Origin: Taudactylus pleione
Lineage: Eukaryota; Chordata; Amphibia; Anura; Myobatrachidae
NCBI GenBank assembly: GCA_031769625.1
Contig: JAUIMM010000646.1
Location: 1,466,001-1,530,000, forward strand
Length of the DNA: 64,000 nucleotides
Reading direction: 5' to 3'
The position numbers and the translations under genes were made by a program. Positions 45,035 to 55,851 of the stretch are shown piece by piece. The notes beneath the pieces were generated by a model, which saw nothing but the letters and a program-made list of their open reading frames with translations, was not told where the DNA came from and did not search any database. How positions within the stretch are numbered: position 1 is the first letter of the stretch; each line of letters starts with the position of its first letter.

Positions 45035-48000
45035 ATGGAGGACCAAACTTTCTCCGATAAAAATAAAATAGAGAAAGATCAAGAACCACTTCCTCATAGT
45101 GCTGAAGCTGCTGCCACTAGTCATGACATAGACAATGCCATCAACGTCGTCTGCCAAGGCCGATGCCCAATGTCATAGTAGAGGGCACATACAATCCCAA
45201 ATGACAAAGTTCAGGAAAATGACATTAAAAAAAACATTTAAATCATCTGAAGAGAAACGAAAACTTGCCAATATGCCATTTATGACATGGAGTGGCAAGG
45301 AACGGCTAAGGTCTTTCCCTATGTTCATGACTAGTGGTTCAGCTTCACTTGATGATGGAAGCCCTCCTCCCGCTAAAAAAAATCAAACGAGTTAAGCTGG
45401 CAAAAGCACAGCGAAGAACTGTGCGTTCTAAGAAGATATCACAAATCCCCAAGGAGAGTCCAAGTGTGGTGGCAGTTGCGATGCCTGACCTCCCCAGCAC
45501 TGGACGGGAAGAGGTGGCTCTTTCCATCATTTTCACGCCCCCTGCAAGTGCTGAAAGGAGCACCCACAGTCCACTTGCTGATATGCAAATTGAAGATGTC
45601 ACTGTTGAAGTACAACAGGATGAGGATACTGGTGTAGCTGGCACTGAGGAGGAAGTTGGCGAGGAGGATTCTGATGGTGATGTGGTTTGTTTAAATCAGG
45701 CTCCGGGGAAGACAGTTGTCCGTGGGATGAAAAAGCCCATCACGGTCATGCCTGGGCAGAAGATCAAACATTCCACCTCTTTGGTCTGGCAATATTTCTA
45801 TCCAAATCCGGACAACAACTGTCTTGCCATATGTACCATATGTAAAGGTGAAATAAGTAGGGGTAGGGACGTTAACCACCTAGGAACATCCTAGCTTATA
45901 CGGCACCTGCAGCACGTTCATAAAAAGTTACTGTCAAGTTCAGAAACTTTGGCTAAGACCGTAAGCAGTCCAGGGACACCTAAATCCCATTGTCCTGTTG
46001 TATCCAAGCGCCTGCAAACCACACCATCAACTCCCTCCTCATCAATTTCCTCCTTAGTCAGGATCGGAAGTAGTCCTGCAGGCCATGTCTCTGGCATGAC
46101 TGACTCTCCTATCCGGGATTCCTCCGGAGGTTCTTGCATTGCTACGCCTACTGCTGCCGCTGCTGCTGTTGCTGCTGCTGGTAGTCGTTCATCATCCCAG
46201 AGAGGAAGTAGGAACACCACTATTTTTACTAAACAATTGACCCTCCAACAGTCCTTAGCGAGAAGGATGAAGTACGACAGCAGTCATCCTGAAGCAAAAC
46301 GTATAACTGAGGCCTTGACTGCTATGTTGGTGTTTGACATGCGTCCGGTATCCGCCATTAGTGCAGTGGGATTTAGACAATTGACGGAGGTAGTGTGTCC
46401 CCGGTTCCAAATCCCGTCTAGATTCCACTTCACTAGGCAGGCGATACCGAGACTGTACAGAAACGTCAGAAAAAGTTTCCTCAGTGTCCTGAAAAATGCG
46501 GTTGTACCCAATGTCCACTTAACCACGGACATGTGGACAAGTGGAACAGGGCAGACTAAGGACTATATGACTGTGACAGCCCACTGGGTAGATGTATCAC
46601 CTTACGCAGCAACAACAGCAGCGTCACCAGTAGCAGCATCTCAGAAACGCCAGCTCGTTCCAAGGCAGGCTACACTGTGTATCACCGGTTTCAGTAAGAG
46701 GCATACCGCCGACAACCTCTTAGAGAAACTGAGCGAAATCATCGTCCAGTGGCTTACCCCACTTAGACTCTCCTGGGGATTTGTGATATCTGACAACACC
46801 ACCAATATTGTGCGGGCATTACATCTGGGCAAATTCCAGCACGTCCCATGTTTTGCTCACACAATAAACTTGGTGGTGCAGAATTTTCTGACAAGCGATG
46901 GGCGTGCAGGAGACGCTTTGGGTGGCCCGAAAAATTTCTGCCCACTTTCGCCATTCAGCGACTGCGTGCTTAAGACTGGAGCGCCAGCAAACACTCTTGA
47001 ACCTGCCCCGCCATCACCTGAAGCAAGAGGTTGTGACGCGGTGGAACTCAACCCTCTATATGCTTGGATGGAGGAGCAGCAAAAGGCCATTCAAGCCTAT
47101 ACATCCACCTATGACATAGGCAAAGAAGGGGGTATGCACCTGACTCAAGCACAGTGGAGAATGATTTCCGTGTTGTGCAAGGTTCTCCAACTCTTCAAAC
47201 TTGCCACATGTGAAGTCAGTTCAGACACTGCCAGCATCAGGCTTTTGCAGAAGCAGCTGGAGAAAGTGAAGGAGGAGCTAAGACGGAGCGATTCCGCTCG
47301 GCATGTGGGACTTGTGGATGAAGCCCTTCATTCGCTTTGCCAGGATTCCAGGGTGGTCAAAATGTTGAAATCAGACCACTACATTTTGGCCACCGTGCTT
47401 GATCCTAGGTTTAAAGCCTATGTGGTGTTTCTATTTCCGTCCGACACAAGCCTGCAGAGGTGCAAAGACTTGCTGGTGAAAACACTGTCAGCTGAAGCGG
47501 AACGTGACATGTCAACAGCTCCTTCTTCATTTTCTCCTGCAACTGGGGCTGCCAGGAAAAAACTTAGGTATCCTAAGCAACCCGCTGGCGGTGATGCAGG
47601 GCAGGCAGGACCAAGTTTGGACATCTGGTCCGGACTGTAGGACCTGGCAACAATTTCTGACATGCCTACTGTCACTGCATATGATACTGTCACCATTGAC
47701 AGAATGGTGGAGGATTACATCAGTGACAGCATCCAAGTAGGCATGTCAGACAGTCCGTACCTGTACTGGCAGGAAAAAGAGGCAACTTGGAGGCCCCTGT
47801 ACAAACTGGAGGGGGGGCAACTCAGGTAAAATAGAGCCAGTGTGTACTCCGAAAGAGTGTTTAGTGCAGCCGGGAACCTTGTCAGCGAAAGGCGTAAGAG
47901 GTTGCTTCCACAAAATGTGGAGAAGATGATGTTCATAAAAATGAATTATCAACTCTTCCAGGGAGACCAGCCTCCAGAACGTACAGAGGGACCTGTGGTG

Positions 48001-48114
48001 GTGGATTCCAGCGGGGACGAGTTAATGCTCTGTGAGGATGAGGATGTACACAACAATGAAGAGGGTGAGGAATCGGTGGATGAGGAGGATGAGGACGACA
48101 TCTTGCCTCCGTAG
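45035..48114 (+). pseudogene. Broken hAT transposase
   Basis: Closely similar to the intact 15555-18668 gene but with many lesions: a 5-bp loss near 45134; an extra A in an A run near 45376; an in-frame TAG at 45892-45894 in the BED finger (TCCTCCCTT in copy 1, TCCTAGCTT here); two small deletions near 46901 and 47067 that shift the frame and restore it, so about 55 residues are read out of frame; loss of 18 bp near 47235; a TAG at 47638-47640; and a 35-bp inversion at 47806-47840 in the dimerisation domain. It cannot make functional transposase. Its ends are intact, so it could be moved in trans by the product of copy 1. Confidence 0.93.
47806..47840 (+). other. 35-bp in-place microinversion
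   Basis: Bases 47806-47840 are the exact reverse complement of 18363-18397 in copy 1, while both flanks align in the normal direction. The segment is bounded by CTGG and CCAG, inverted repeats that could have mediated the flip. Confidence 0.93.
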
Positions 48115-48170
48115 AGCCAGTTTGTGCAGGGACAGATTACTTGCCAGCTTGTTTTGTGGGGGCCCAAATG

Positions 48171-48226
48171 AACCAATCATTTCAGCCACAGTCGTGTGGC
48201 AGACCCTGGCGCTGAAATGATTGGTT
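48171..48226 (+). other. 3' UTR hairpin of hAT copy 2
   Basis: AACCAATCATTTCAGC and GCTGAAATGATTGGTT arms are identical to those of copy 1 although the neighbouring gene has decayed. One loop base differs. Confidence 0.8.
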
Positions 48227-49292
48227 TGTTAAAGTGTGCATGTCCTGTTTATACAACATAAGGGTGGGTGGGAGGGCCCAAGGACAATTCCATCTTGCAC
48301 CTCTTTTTTTTCTTTGCATTATGTACTGTTTGGGGCCTAGTTTTTCAAACTGCCATCCTGTCTGCCACTGCAGTGTCACTCCTGGGGGCCACGTGTTTGT
48401 GCCGCCCACTCGTGTCGCTTAGCATAGTCATCCAGCTACCTCGGTGCAACCTTTTGGACATAAAAACACTATTGTGAGGTGTTCAGAATAGACTGGAAAT
48501 GAGTGGAAATTAAGGTCATTGAGGTTAATAATAGCATAGGAGCAGAAAAACCCACAAATTCTGTGAATTTAGCTGTTTTTATGCTTTTTTCAAAAAAATA
48601 CAGATCCAAAACACAAAACCCAGAACCCAAAACACGGAAGGGTGGTTTTGGTAAAACCAATCCAGATCCAAAACACGAAGAAAGATCCAGATCCAAAACC
48701 AAAACACAAAACACGAAAAGTGGCCTGTGCACACCCCTAGTTTACATGCAATCCGAGCTAAGGTACTTACACCAGACTCGATTCGGGACTACTCAGAAAC
48801 CCCAAAAGTGATCCGTGCCGGGACTCTATTCAGCTCAGAACCACAAAGTTCGGGTGTGTTCGGATTTAAGCAAAACCAAACCGCACATCTCGTATATGCA
48901 TGAATGCTGAAAACCGGCATAAAAACAGCCTGGAACGTATGATTTGATCATCAAATGCTTGCTCGTCCAGACATCATTCTGCCGTTATCATTTACTGATG
49001 TGATGATAGTGACCATTAGTCCTGCCTGCAGTATATGGAGGCGCGCTGCCCCATTGCTCGGAGCGTTCCCCCCATTGGTCAGATTGTTTGCATTTATCTG
49101 GTTGTGTATAGCCAGTATTAGTGTGAGATTATATAGCACAATCTCCTCACTGCAGGAAGGGAGGGATCGCTGAGTTTGTCCCAGTCTGACTTTTTTTTAT
49201 TGTTATTTATAACTCTTTGGTATTCTGTCATATTAATGTGTTACACAGTACAACATGCTATTCAGTAAGATAAATCTACTGTAATTCATTAC

Positions 49293-49375
49293 CTTATATC
49301 TTCTGATGCAGAAGACGCACAGTACAGTAGACATAATGCAGAAGTCAGCCCCAGTATAAGGTGCAGAGAAGCCAT
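49293..49375 (-). CDS. Duplicate C9-type first exon (alternative exon 1 or orphan paralogue start)
   Basis: Minus-strand ATG at 49375-49373, then a secretion signal (MASLHLILGLTSALCLLYC) and SASEDI, ending AAG|GTAATG. It is exactly 83 nt like the exon at 36363-36445, with the same end phase, so it could splice in frame to C9 exon 2 at 29045. A TATA-like TATATA is conserved at 49427-49432, about 52 bp upstream. No further C9-like exons are visible between it and exon 1 at 36445. It is either a second promoter and first exon of C9, or the surviving first exon of a tandem duplicate. Substitutions are spread along the exon but no stop is introduced. Confidence 0.7.
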
Positions 49376-49426
49376 GACATCTAGTGATGATTTCTGGGGT
49401 AAACTACAGGTTTTCGTAATGTTACC

Positions 49427-49432
49427 TATATA
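49427..49432 (-). promoter_or_regulatory. Candidate TATA element of the duplicate first exon
   Basis: TATATA on the minus strand about 52 bp upstream of the second ATG, in the same CAATATATAG context as the C9 copy. Confidence 0.4.
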
Positions 49433-49790
49433 TTGTGCGCACTTTCACTGATTAATTGAAACACAAACACAGTCCCATGAGAAATAGCAACAAAATATAC
49501 GTTCATGTATTCATTTATTTAAGATATTAGAGCAACACTTTTAACTGTACAGATAATTTTCCATTTGGAAAAATATTTGTAAAGTTCGATTTATAGAGTT
49601 TACATTTTCCATGAACATATAGCCAATTGTGCCTATTGTATATTATTGTGAATAATGTTTTTCTCTAAACGTTGAGCAACCCAACGAGGACACAATAGTA
49701 GTCACCTTGACCAAAGGTTTTGTTGTACCAAGGTAGAGTAGTTCTACATTACATATTATGTGGTAAAGGAAGCTTATATTTGAGGCAAAA

Positions 49791-50135
49791 TAGAGATGTG
49801 TCCTTTTACACTGTAGCTTCAGACGCACCAAATAGCCTCTCTCTATGCGGCAGGTCAACTGGCAGCAACAAAACTACATTGCTAGATTACCTAAATCAAT
49901 TTGATGTGTGACTGTGTGAGTCTGAATTTCTGCAAAAAAGGGCTCCAATGACATTGGCCGCGGCTTTTCATCACGCAGCTTTTCATCACGTCGCTTTCTA
50001 GCGTCTCTGGTACACTGTGAGCGCCTTTTCGCTGTTTCTGTGATGTATATAGGTAGATGCAAAATGTAACGAAATATACAGTACACTACACTCAGTTGCG
50101 CTGGTCATCTTGCGCCGTATGGCGTATAGACACTA
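49791..50135. other. Unassigned sequence right of block B
   Basis: A short direct repeat, GGCTTTTCATCACGCAGC/GCTTTTCATCACGTCGC, lies at 49962-49995. Nothing else was seen. Confidence 0.35.
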
Positions 50136-50313
50136 AGGGGTATATTTACTAAAGTGCGGATTCTTAGAAGTGGAGCTGTTGCCTGTAGCAACCAATCAGA
50201 TTATAGCTATTATCTTCTAGAAGGTGCTAGATAAATGACAAGTAGAATCTGGTTGGTTGCTATGGGCAACAACTCTGCTTCTAAAAATCTGCACTTTAGT
50301 AAATATACTACCT
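50136..50313. mobile_element. Foldback MITE (GGGGTATATTTACTAAAGTGC)
   Basis: Inverted ends GGGGTATATTTACTAAAGTG and CACTTTAGTAAATATACTA. Inner arms GTTGCCTGTAGCAACCAATC and GGTTGGTTGCTATGGGCAAC. A type very common in frog genomes. Confidence 0.8.
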
Positions 50314-51059
50314 AGGTGTATGAAGACACATCTGTATTTACAGTAGATCAGACTGAACTAATGAATAAAAATCCTGCAAACGTCATACACATCACATGTC
50401 TCCCATCACCCTCCAATCACTAAAATGTGCCTTATGGAATGCACACTCTGTAACAAATTAACACTATTCATTTTCAAAAACTGTCCACCCCTGAAACAAC
50501 TACTGACATCAATTTCTACATTCACTTCTCCTGAGACTGCTGTATCACACCTTAACCAAACTCTGGAAATAGCCCTCTATGAAGTGGCTCCAGCTACCCA
50601 TAAACCTCCACGCAAACGGAGATGTCAACCGTGGCATTCCCCAAGTAACAAGACACCTACAAATACTCTCATGTAAAACAGAAGGTCAGTGGTGTAAATC
50701 TCATACTCCAAACAGTGGTGGATCCAGGGGGGAGGGGCGAACAGGGCAATCGAACCCCATAAACACAGCCACTGTGCACTGTATAGAGCAGCCGGAGCCC
50801 GGCACCGCGCTACAGAAAGGTTGTTTTTTTTTAAAGGGGGCGAGGTCACGCCTACCACAATTAGGCCATGCCCCTCCTCTGGGCCCGGGCCAAATCTCAG
50901 CGGCTCTAGTGACAGGGCCAGGTAGGTTGGTTCCCGGGGTATGTGTGGGAGGAGGGGCTGAGAATGATAGATGGTCCAGGTGGGCAGTATGGGGGTGCTG
51001 TCATCCATGGATATATCGACATGTGTGCATATATACTATACATGTGTGTGTATGTATAT
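50314..51059. other. Unassigned, repeat-like
   Basis: 50700-50950 (from CAGTGGTGGATCCAGGGGG) resembles the left end of a hAT MITE, but no matching right end was located. No gene was seen. Confidence 0.3.
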
Positions 51060-52830
51060 ATATATATATATATATTATTGTTTATTTATATGCTGCCACA
51101 AGTGTTCTGCAGCTCCTTACAAAGTACATAACCAAAAAAGTGACTTACAGTACAATACAATAAAATACAATGCAGGACATGGATAATATACATTGATACG
51201 ATGGTGGCCATAACACTCAAATAAGCAACAGAGCATAAGCAGCCAAGTGTTAGGTGTCCTAGTGGTGAGTAAGAAGTAGATGAAAATAAAGTAAGGAGAA
51301 GCACAAGAGGGTAGAGGGCCCTGCTCACAAGAGCTTACATTCTCAAGGGGAGGGGCAGATAGACAGGTGTGACACAGATGGGGTAGGCAGGGAGGAAGGA
51401 GCATGTAGCAGCAAGTTAGGATGAGAGCTGGAAGGCTTTGATGAAATAGAGGATCTTGAGAGCCCGTTTGAAGGATTGTAGAAGGTGGAGAGTCTGATGG
51501 GGAGAGGGAGAGATTTCAAAAGGTGGGGAGCAGCACGGGCAAAATCTTGGAGGCGGGAGTGGGAGGAAGTAATCAGTTGGCATGAGAGGCATTTGTTGAA
51601 CGAAGAGGGCAGACAGGAGAGTGAAGGGAGATGAGGTCAGAGATGTTTAATGGGAGAGGAGTGTGTGAGAGCTTTGTAAGAGAGTGTGAGAACCTTGAAT
51701 TGGGTTCTGAAGGGGAAGGGGAGCCAGTGGAGGGCTTGTAAGAGAGGGGAGGCAGATGTAAAGCGTTTGGAGAGTAAGATGAGTCAAGCGGCAGCATTGA
51801 AGACAGACTGGAGAGAAGAGAGATGGGAGTTGGGGAGGCCAGATAGGAGAAGGTTACAGTAATCCAATCTGGAGATGACCAGTGAGTGTATTAGGGTCTT
51901 AGAAGCATCCTAGGTGAGAAAGGGTCTGATCCTGGAAATATTTTTTAGATGGAAACGACAGGACGGTAAGAGGTTCTGGATATGTGGTGTGAAGGAGAGG
52001 GATGAGTCCAGGATAACTCCAAGACAGCACACTTTGGGGCTAGAAGAGATAGTTGTGCCATCAACTGATAAAGAAATAGTAGGAAGTGAGGTTATGTGGG
52101 AGGGTGGGAAGATGATCATCTCAGTCTTAGACATATTAAGTTTAAGAAATCGCCTGGACATCCAGGAAGATATAGCAGATAGACAGTTGTAGATCCAAGT
52201 GAGGAGGGAAGGAGAGAGGTCAGGGGAGGAAAGGTAGATCTGAGTGTCATTGGCATAGAGATGATAATGGAGGTCAAAAGAGCTGATGAGTTCACCTAGA
52301 GAGGACGTATAGAGGGAGAAAAGGAGAGGTCCAAGAACAGAACCTTGGGGAACACCTACTGTGAGAGGATGTGGAAGGGAAGATAAACCATGAGAGGAGA
52401 CACATAAGGATCAGTCAGAGAGGTAGAAGGATAGCCAGAAGAGGGCAGTGTCATGTAGACCAAGGGAGTGAAGGATTTGCAGCAGAAGAGGGTGGTCCAC
52501 AGTGTCAAAAGCAGCAGAAAGGTCAAGGAGAATGAGCAGAGAGTAGTGGCCTTTGGATTTGGCAGCAAGAAGGTCGTTGCTAACTATAGTGAGGGCAGTT
52601 TCAGTGGAGTAGAGAGAATGGAAGCCAGACTGAAAAGGGTCAAGGGGGGAGTGGGAGGAAAGAAAGGTGGTAAGGCGGTTGTAGACAATACGCTCAAGGA
52701 GTTTGGATGCAAAAGGGAGGAGAGAGATGGGTCAGTAGCTGGCGATAGTGTTAGGATCAAGGGTAGGTTTTTAAGAATGGGGGAGACAAGGGCATGTTTG
52801 AATGCAGAAGGGACAGTGCCAGATGAGAGT
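51060..52830 (-). mobile_element. L2-like LINE, copy B with 3' end
   Basis: On the minus strand the order is reverse-transcriptase remnants and then the 3' end. [15 protein letters not shown] has YAND in place of [37 protein letters not shown] and [13 protein letters not shown] follow, the typical L2/CR1-clade arrangement. It ends at about 51076 in the same sequence as the 4616-4923 fragment. Frames are broken by stops and indels, and the element is 5'-truncated. Confidence 0.8.
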
Positions 52831-52842
52831 ATATGTGTGTAT

Positions 52843-52870
52843 ATACAGTTATATATATATACACACACAC

Positions 52871-52925
<55 letters not shown>

Positions 52926-52940
52926 CATAGACACACACAC
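52843..52940. repeat. TA/GT compound microsatellite
   Basis: Alternating (TA)n, (AC)n, (GT)n and (TA)n at the 5' boundary of the LINE copy. Confidence 0.9.
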
Positions 52941-52944
52941 CGCC

Positions 52945-53587
52945 CCCACCAAAGCAAGGGTCTAGATCCTGTTACGTAGAAAAACGGACCCAGTTTGATT
53001 GACACCTATATGTCCTTTTAATGTTAAAAATGGCCAAGCTAGTTTCTATATAGGCAGTTAGCAATACATTGTTTTTTATTTTTATTTTGCAGCAATACCT
53101 CCTGATATGTGTGTAATGGGATTGATGTGTATTTAAATCTGGTGTGCAGTGTGACTCTCTGAATGGAGAGTAGCCCCCAAGAGGATTTATCTTCAATGCT
53201 GACAGCATCAGCTATATAAAATAATAGTAATACAATGACACTCTCCAAAGTGTAATCCACTATTGAAACATTGCATTTTCTAATAGTGTCACATACAGGG
53301 TTATGTTGTACCTGAGAGGTATAAGAGTGGTATACTAATTAACAAATACTTTATTCAGCAATTGCTAGTAGGTGACCCTCCTGTAGATCAGCATTCCCGT
53401 TGAATGGAGGATCCTCAGACATACTGAATGCCTTAATTAACAGGCTGTATAATGTAGAGTTATACCTAACTTGATAACAAATTAACAGAAGACATAGCAG
53501 CAATGTTATTTACAGACAGGAGGGATAACATACTTTGTAGTAACACTTTCTTATTATAGCTGACACAGCAATAGATGAACTTAACAG
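52945..53587. other. Unassigned AT-rich sequence
   Basis: No gene or repeat recognised. Confidence 0.4.
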
Positions 53588-53829
53588 TAATGGTGCATAC
53601 ACACGGTCAGATTTTGTGTCAGATCTGAACGATAACGATTTTAAAAATCGTTCAATCATTCATATATGAAAGAAAATCTGACGTGAGCCTGCAACTATGA
53701 ATGATGCGCGTGTCTGCAGTCAGATTTGGACGATTTCATTCATTTTAATACTGTCTGAAATCGTTCAAATCATTGGTAAAATCGTTCATTTGTTCATCTG
53801 ACAGATCTGACCATGTATATGCACCATTA
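53588..53829. mobile_element. Foldback MITE (TAATGGTGCATACACACGGTCAGAT)
   Basis: Ends TAATGGTGCATACACACGGT and ATGTATATGCACCATTA, with GGTCAGAT/ATCTGACC just inside. 242 bp, with AACGATT/AATCGTT motifs inside. Same family as the nested element at 38821-39162, here as an independent insertion with TA at both edges. Confidence 0.8.
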
Positions 53830-54148
53830 ATCTAATTTTAAGATCACTACACTACAAAGATAAGGGCCATAATACATATATATGTTTAAGAAGGTGATAT
53901 ACACACCCACTAATTTGCTATAATTATATTTTGGCCAGAGTGACATGGAGTGAAAGTGTTTTCAATAGAACTATATGCATGTTACTAGCAGACATTTAAC
54001 CTGTGCACATAAATGATTTACTGTGTCTTACATCTGCCTGTGGTTATAAATAAGTACCAAAAAGAATCTCCCTGAGAGTGACTATCAGTGTGAAAAGTGA
54101 AAAAATTATCAAGTGCTCTAAACATTATTTGCTTTAATATAGTAAGGG
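53830..54148. other. Unassigned flank of the provirus
   Basis: AT-rich; no feature. It is the 3' flank of the minus-strand provirus. Confidence 0.4.
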
Positions 54149-55603
54149 TTGATATTAAAATTGAACCTCTATATACCCCTGGCTGTACCTTCTAAAATCC
54201 TACCTATAAACCTCTAAGGATGATGCTTAATTTGCGAACGCAGTCATACAGTAAATAGAGACTCCAGACTTAGAACATGTGGTTCCAAAGCACAAAGTAT
54301 TATTCAAGTAAAAAGTACAGTCAGTTACACGCTATTGATCCAGACACAATTAGACGCAAAGGAATTATACAGACCCCCAAGTACAGTATACATACGCAGC
54401 GCCTCTGGACCAGATACCGGCATTCAGAAAGAAAACCTCCGTCAATCAGCATTCAGCAAGAAGACTAAAGACCCAGTGTTTGAGCACACATGTTTATACC
54501 TCCCCAGAATAGACAGGACAATAGATAAGTTTCTTGCTTATGCCACTGGTTCCCAGGGGAGAAGCATATGTTATAGTGCATTTAACAGGCTGGTTCAAAT
54601 AGACTCGCCCAGCCTCTAACAACTGAGGGTCTTTTCCCTCCCGCCCCTCCATGCTGCATCCTAACAGTCGTTCATAAAATATACATTTTGTTGCTTGTAG
54701 TTTCTGTGGTCCATAAGTTGAGAATGCCTGATGCGATCTCCACACCGATAGTACCGGAATTCTGTTGAAAGAGTATGCATCAGTACGAACATAAACACAG
54801 CTGTCTTAACATGTATAGAACCTTAGTTATCAAATATCTTTATTTCACAGCATTTAAACTAACTGAACCAACTTAAATCATATACTTTAAAGCTTGTTAA
54901 ACCTTATGTGTGAATATGTAATGTGTGAGTATTCAGGGTTTGATATAAAGATGTATTAATTGTGTATGAGGAAGGGTGAACTTAACTCTCACTAAGTGAA
55001 CATCTTAGCAGTGTGACGTGCTGAGCCAGATAGTTCCACATGCCCACCCTGTCAGCAGTCCCCCCCCACCTGTCCCAGGCTTCAAAAGAAAAAACTCTTT
55101 ATTCTCCCAGTCTCTTGTGTGAAATGCAAATAGCCCAGCTACAAGAGACAGACCTAAGATGACACTCTAGTCTTTGAAATCATGTAATTGCAGGAAGCTT
55201 GTTCATGTAAGGTGTGTATTCGAGCCAGACCACCTTTAGTGAGGGCAAACACTATCCAGGAAGCTTATCTACACAAGCTAGTTGTCACGTGGCCACTTGC
55301 TCTATTCATCTAATGCAATCAAATTTTGACATACTGTAAAGCCATTTCTGAAATATATCCTTTATAATACGTAAAGTCATGAAATAGGCTTTTGGTGAAT
55401 CGCTGTAACCTATGGCGATGGTCACAGATGCATTCGCATGATGCTAATAGTATTATCGCCACATGTACTAAAGTGTGAGTTTATCTAAAATGGCGCTTAA
55501 GCGGCCATTTCGCAAAATGGCGTCTTGCGGCCAGTCGCAAGATGGTGTCACTGCGATTCAATTTTAAACTGATCTTGTCTCAGCCAATAATCCAGTTTCG
55601 ACA
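54149..55603 (-). repeat. 3' LTR of the provirus
   Basis: 1455 bp, from TGTCGAAAC (minus strand, 55603 downward). A minus-strand TATAAAG-type motif lies near 55363-55370 and AATAAA at 55099-55104, fitting promoter and polyadenylation roles. The terminal CA is mutated: the copy ends ATCAACC. Confidence 0.88.
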
Positions 55604-55615
55604 GTCCACCCTTTG
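55604..55615 (-). other. Polypurine tract candidate
   Basis: Minus strand CAAAGGGTGGAC directly before the 3' LTR start TGTCGAAAC. Position and purine content fit plus-strand priming. Confidence 0.5.
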
Positions 55616-55851
55616 ATAGCGAACAACATGCTATCACAATCTGATCTTAAAATTTAATTTAGGCTTACATTTATATATTATTTAGTGTTATTATGGGATG
55701 GCACAAGGTGGTTCTTAATCCATCAATAATGTGTCTCTGAGTGGGGACATAAAACTACTATTATACACACACCGCGGATCTTGGGAGATCATGTGAAAGG
55801 TGTGGGGATGCACCAGTCTTATAAAAGCAGTCTTGAAGGGGAATTTAGACT

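Larger units (their letters stand above)
44025..48739 (+). mobile_element. hAT transposon copy 2, full length but defective
   Basis: 4715 bp from TAGGGGTGAGCG to CACACCCCTA, flanked by perfect GTTTACAT duplications (44017-44024 and 48740-48747). Same layout as copy 1, but with about three 140-160-bp leader repeats instead of nine and a broken transposase. It interrupts duplication block B; the matching site in block A is empty. Confidence 0.95.
43396..49790. repeat. Segmental duplication, block B (duplicate exon 1, interrupted by hAT copy 2)
   Basis: Paralogous to block A. Similarity starts abruptly at CAGATGTAGAGTACGGC (43396) and fades near GTGGTAAAGGAAG (about 49790). The only large extra segment is the 4.7-kb hAT element at 44025-48739 with its own target duplication, so the insertion post-dates the duplication. 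Confidence 0.85.

Noticed and set aside
50579..51163. 194-codon plus-strand open frame
   Set aside because: Runs through a repeat-like block into TA-rich sequence; no domain or codon bias. Chance.
52468..52965. 165-codon plus-strand frame and similar frames at 33602-34703
   Set aside because: Antisense of the L2-like reverse transcriptase; the coding match is on the minus strand.
54060..55610. Second tandem gene copy suggested by the long direct repeat with 61244-62645
   Set aside because: TG..CA ends, primer-binding site, polypurine tract and retroviral genes between the repeats identify them as LTRs.
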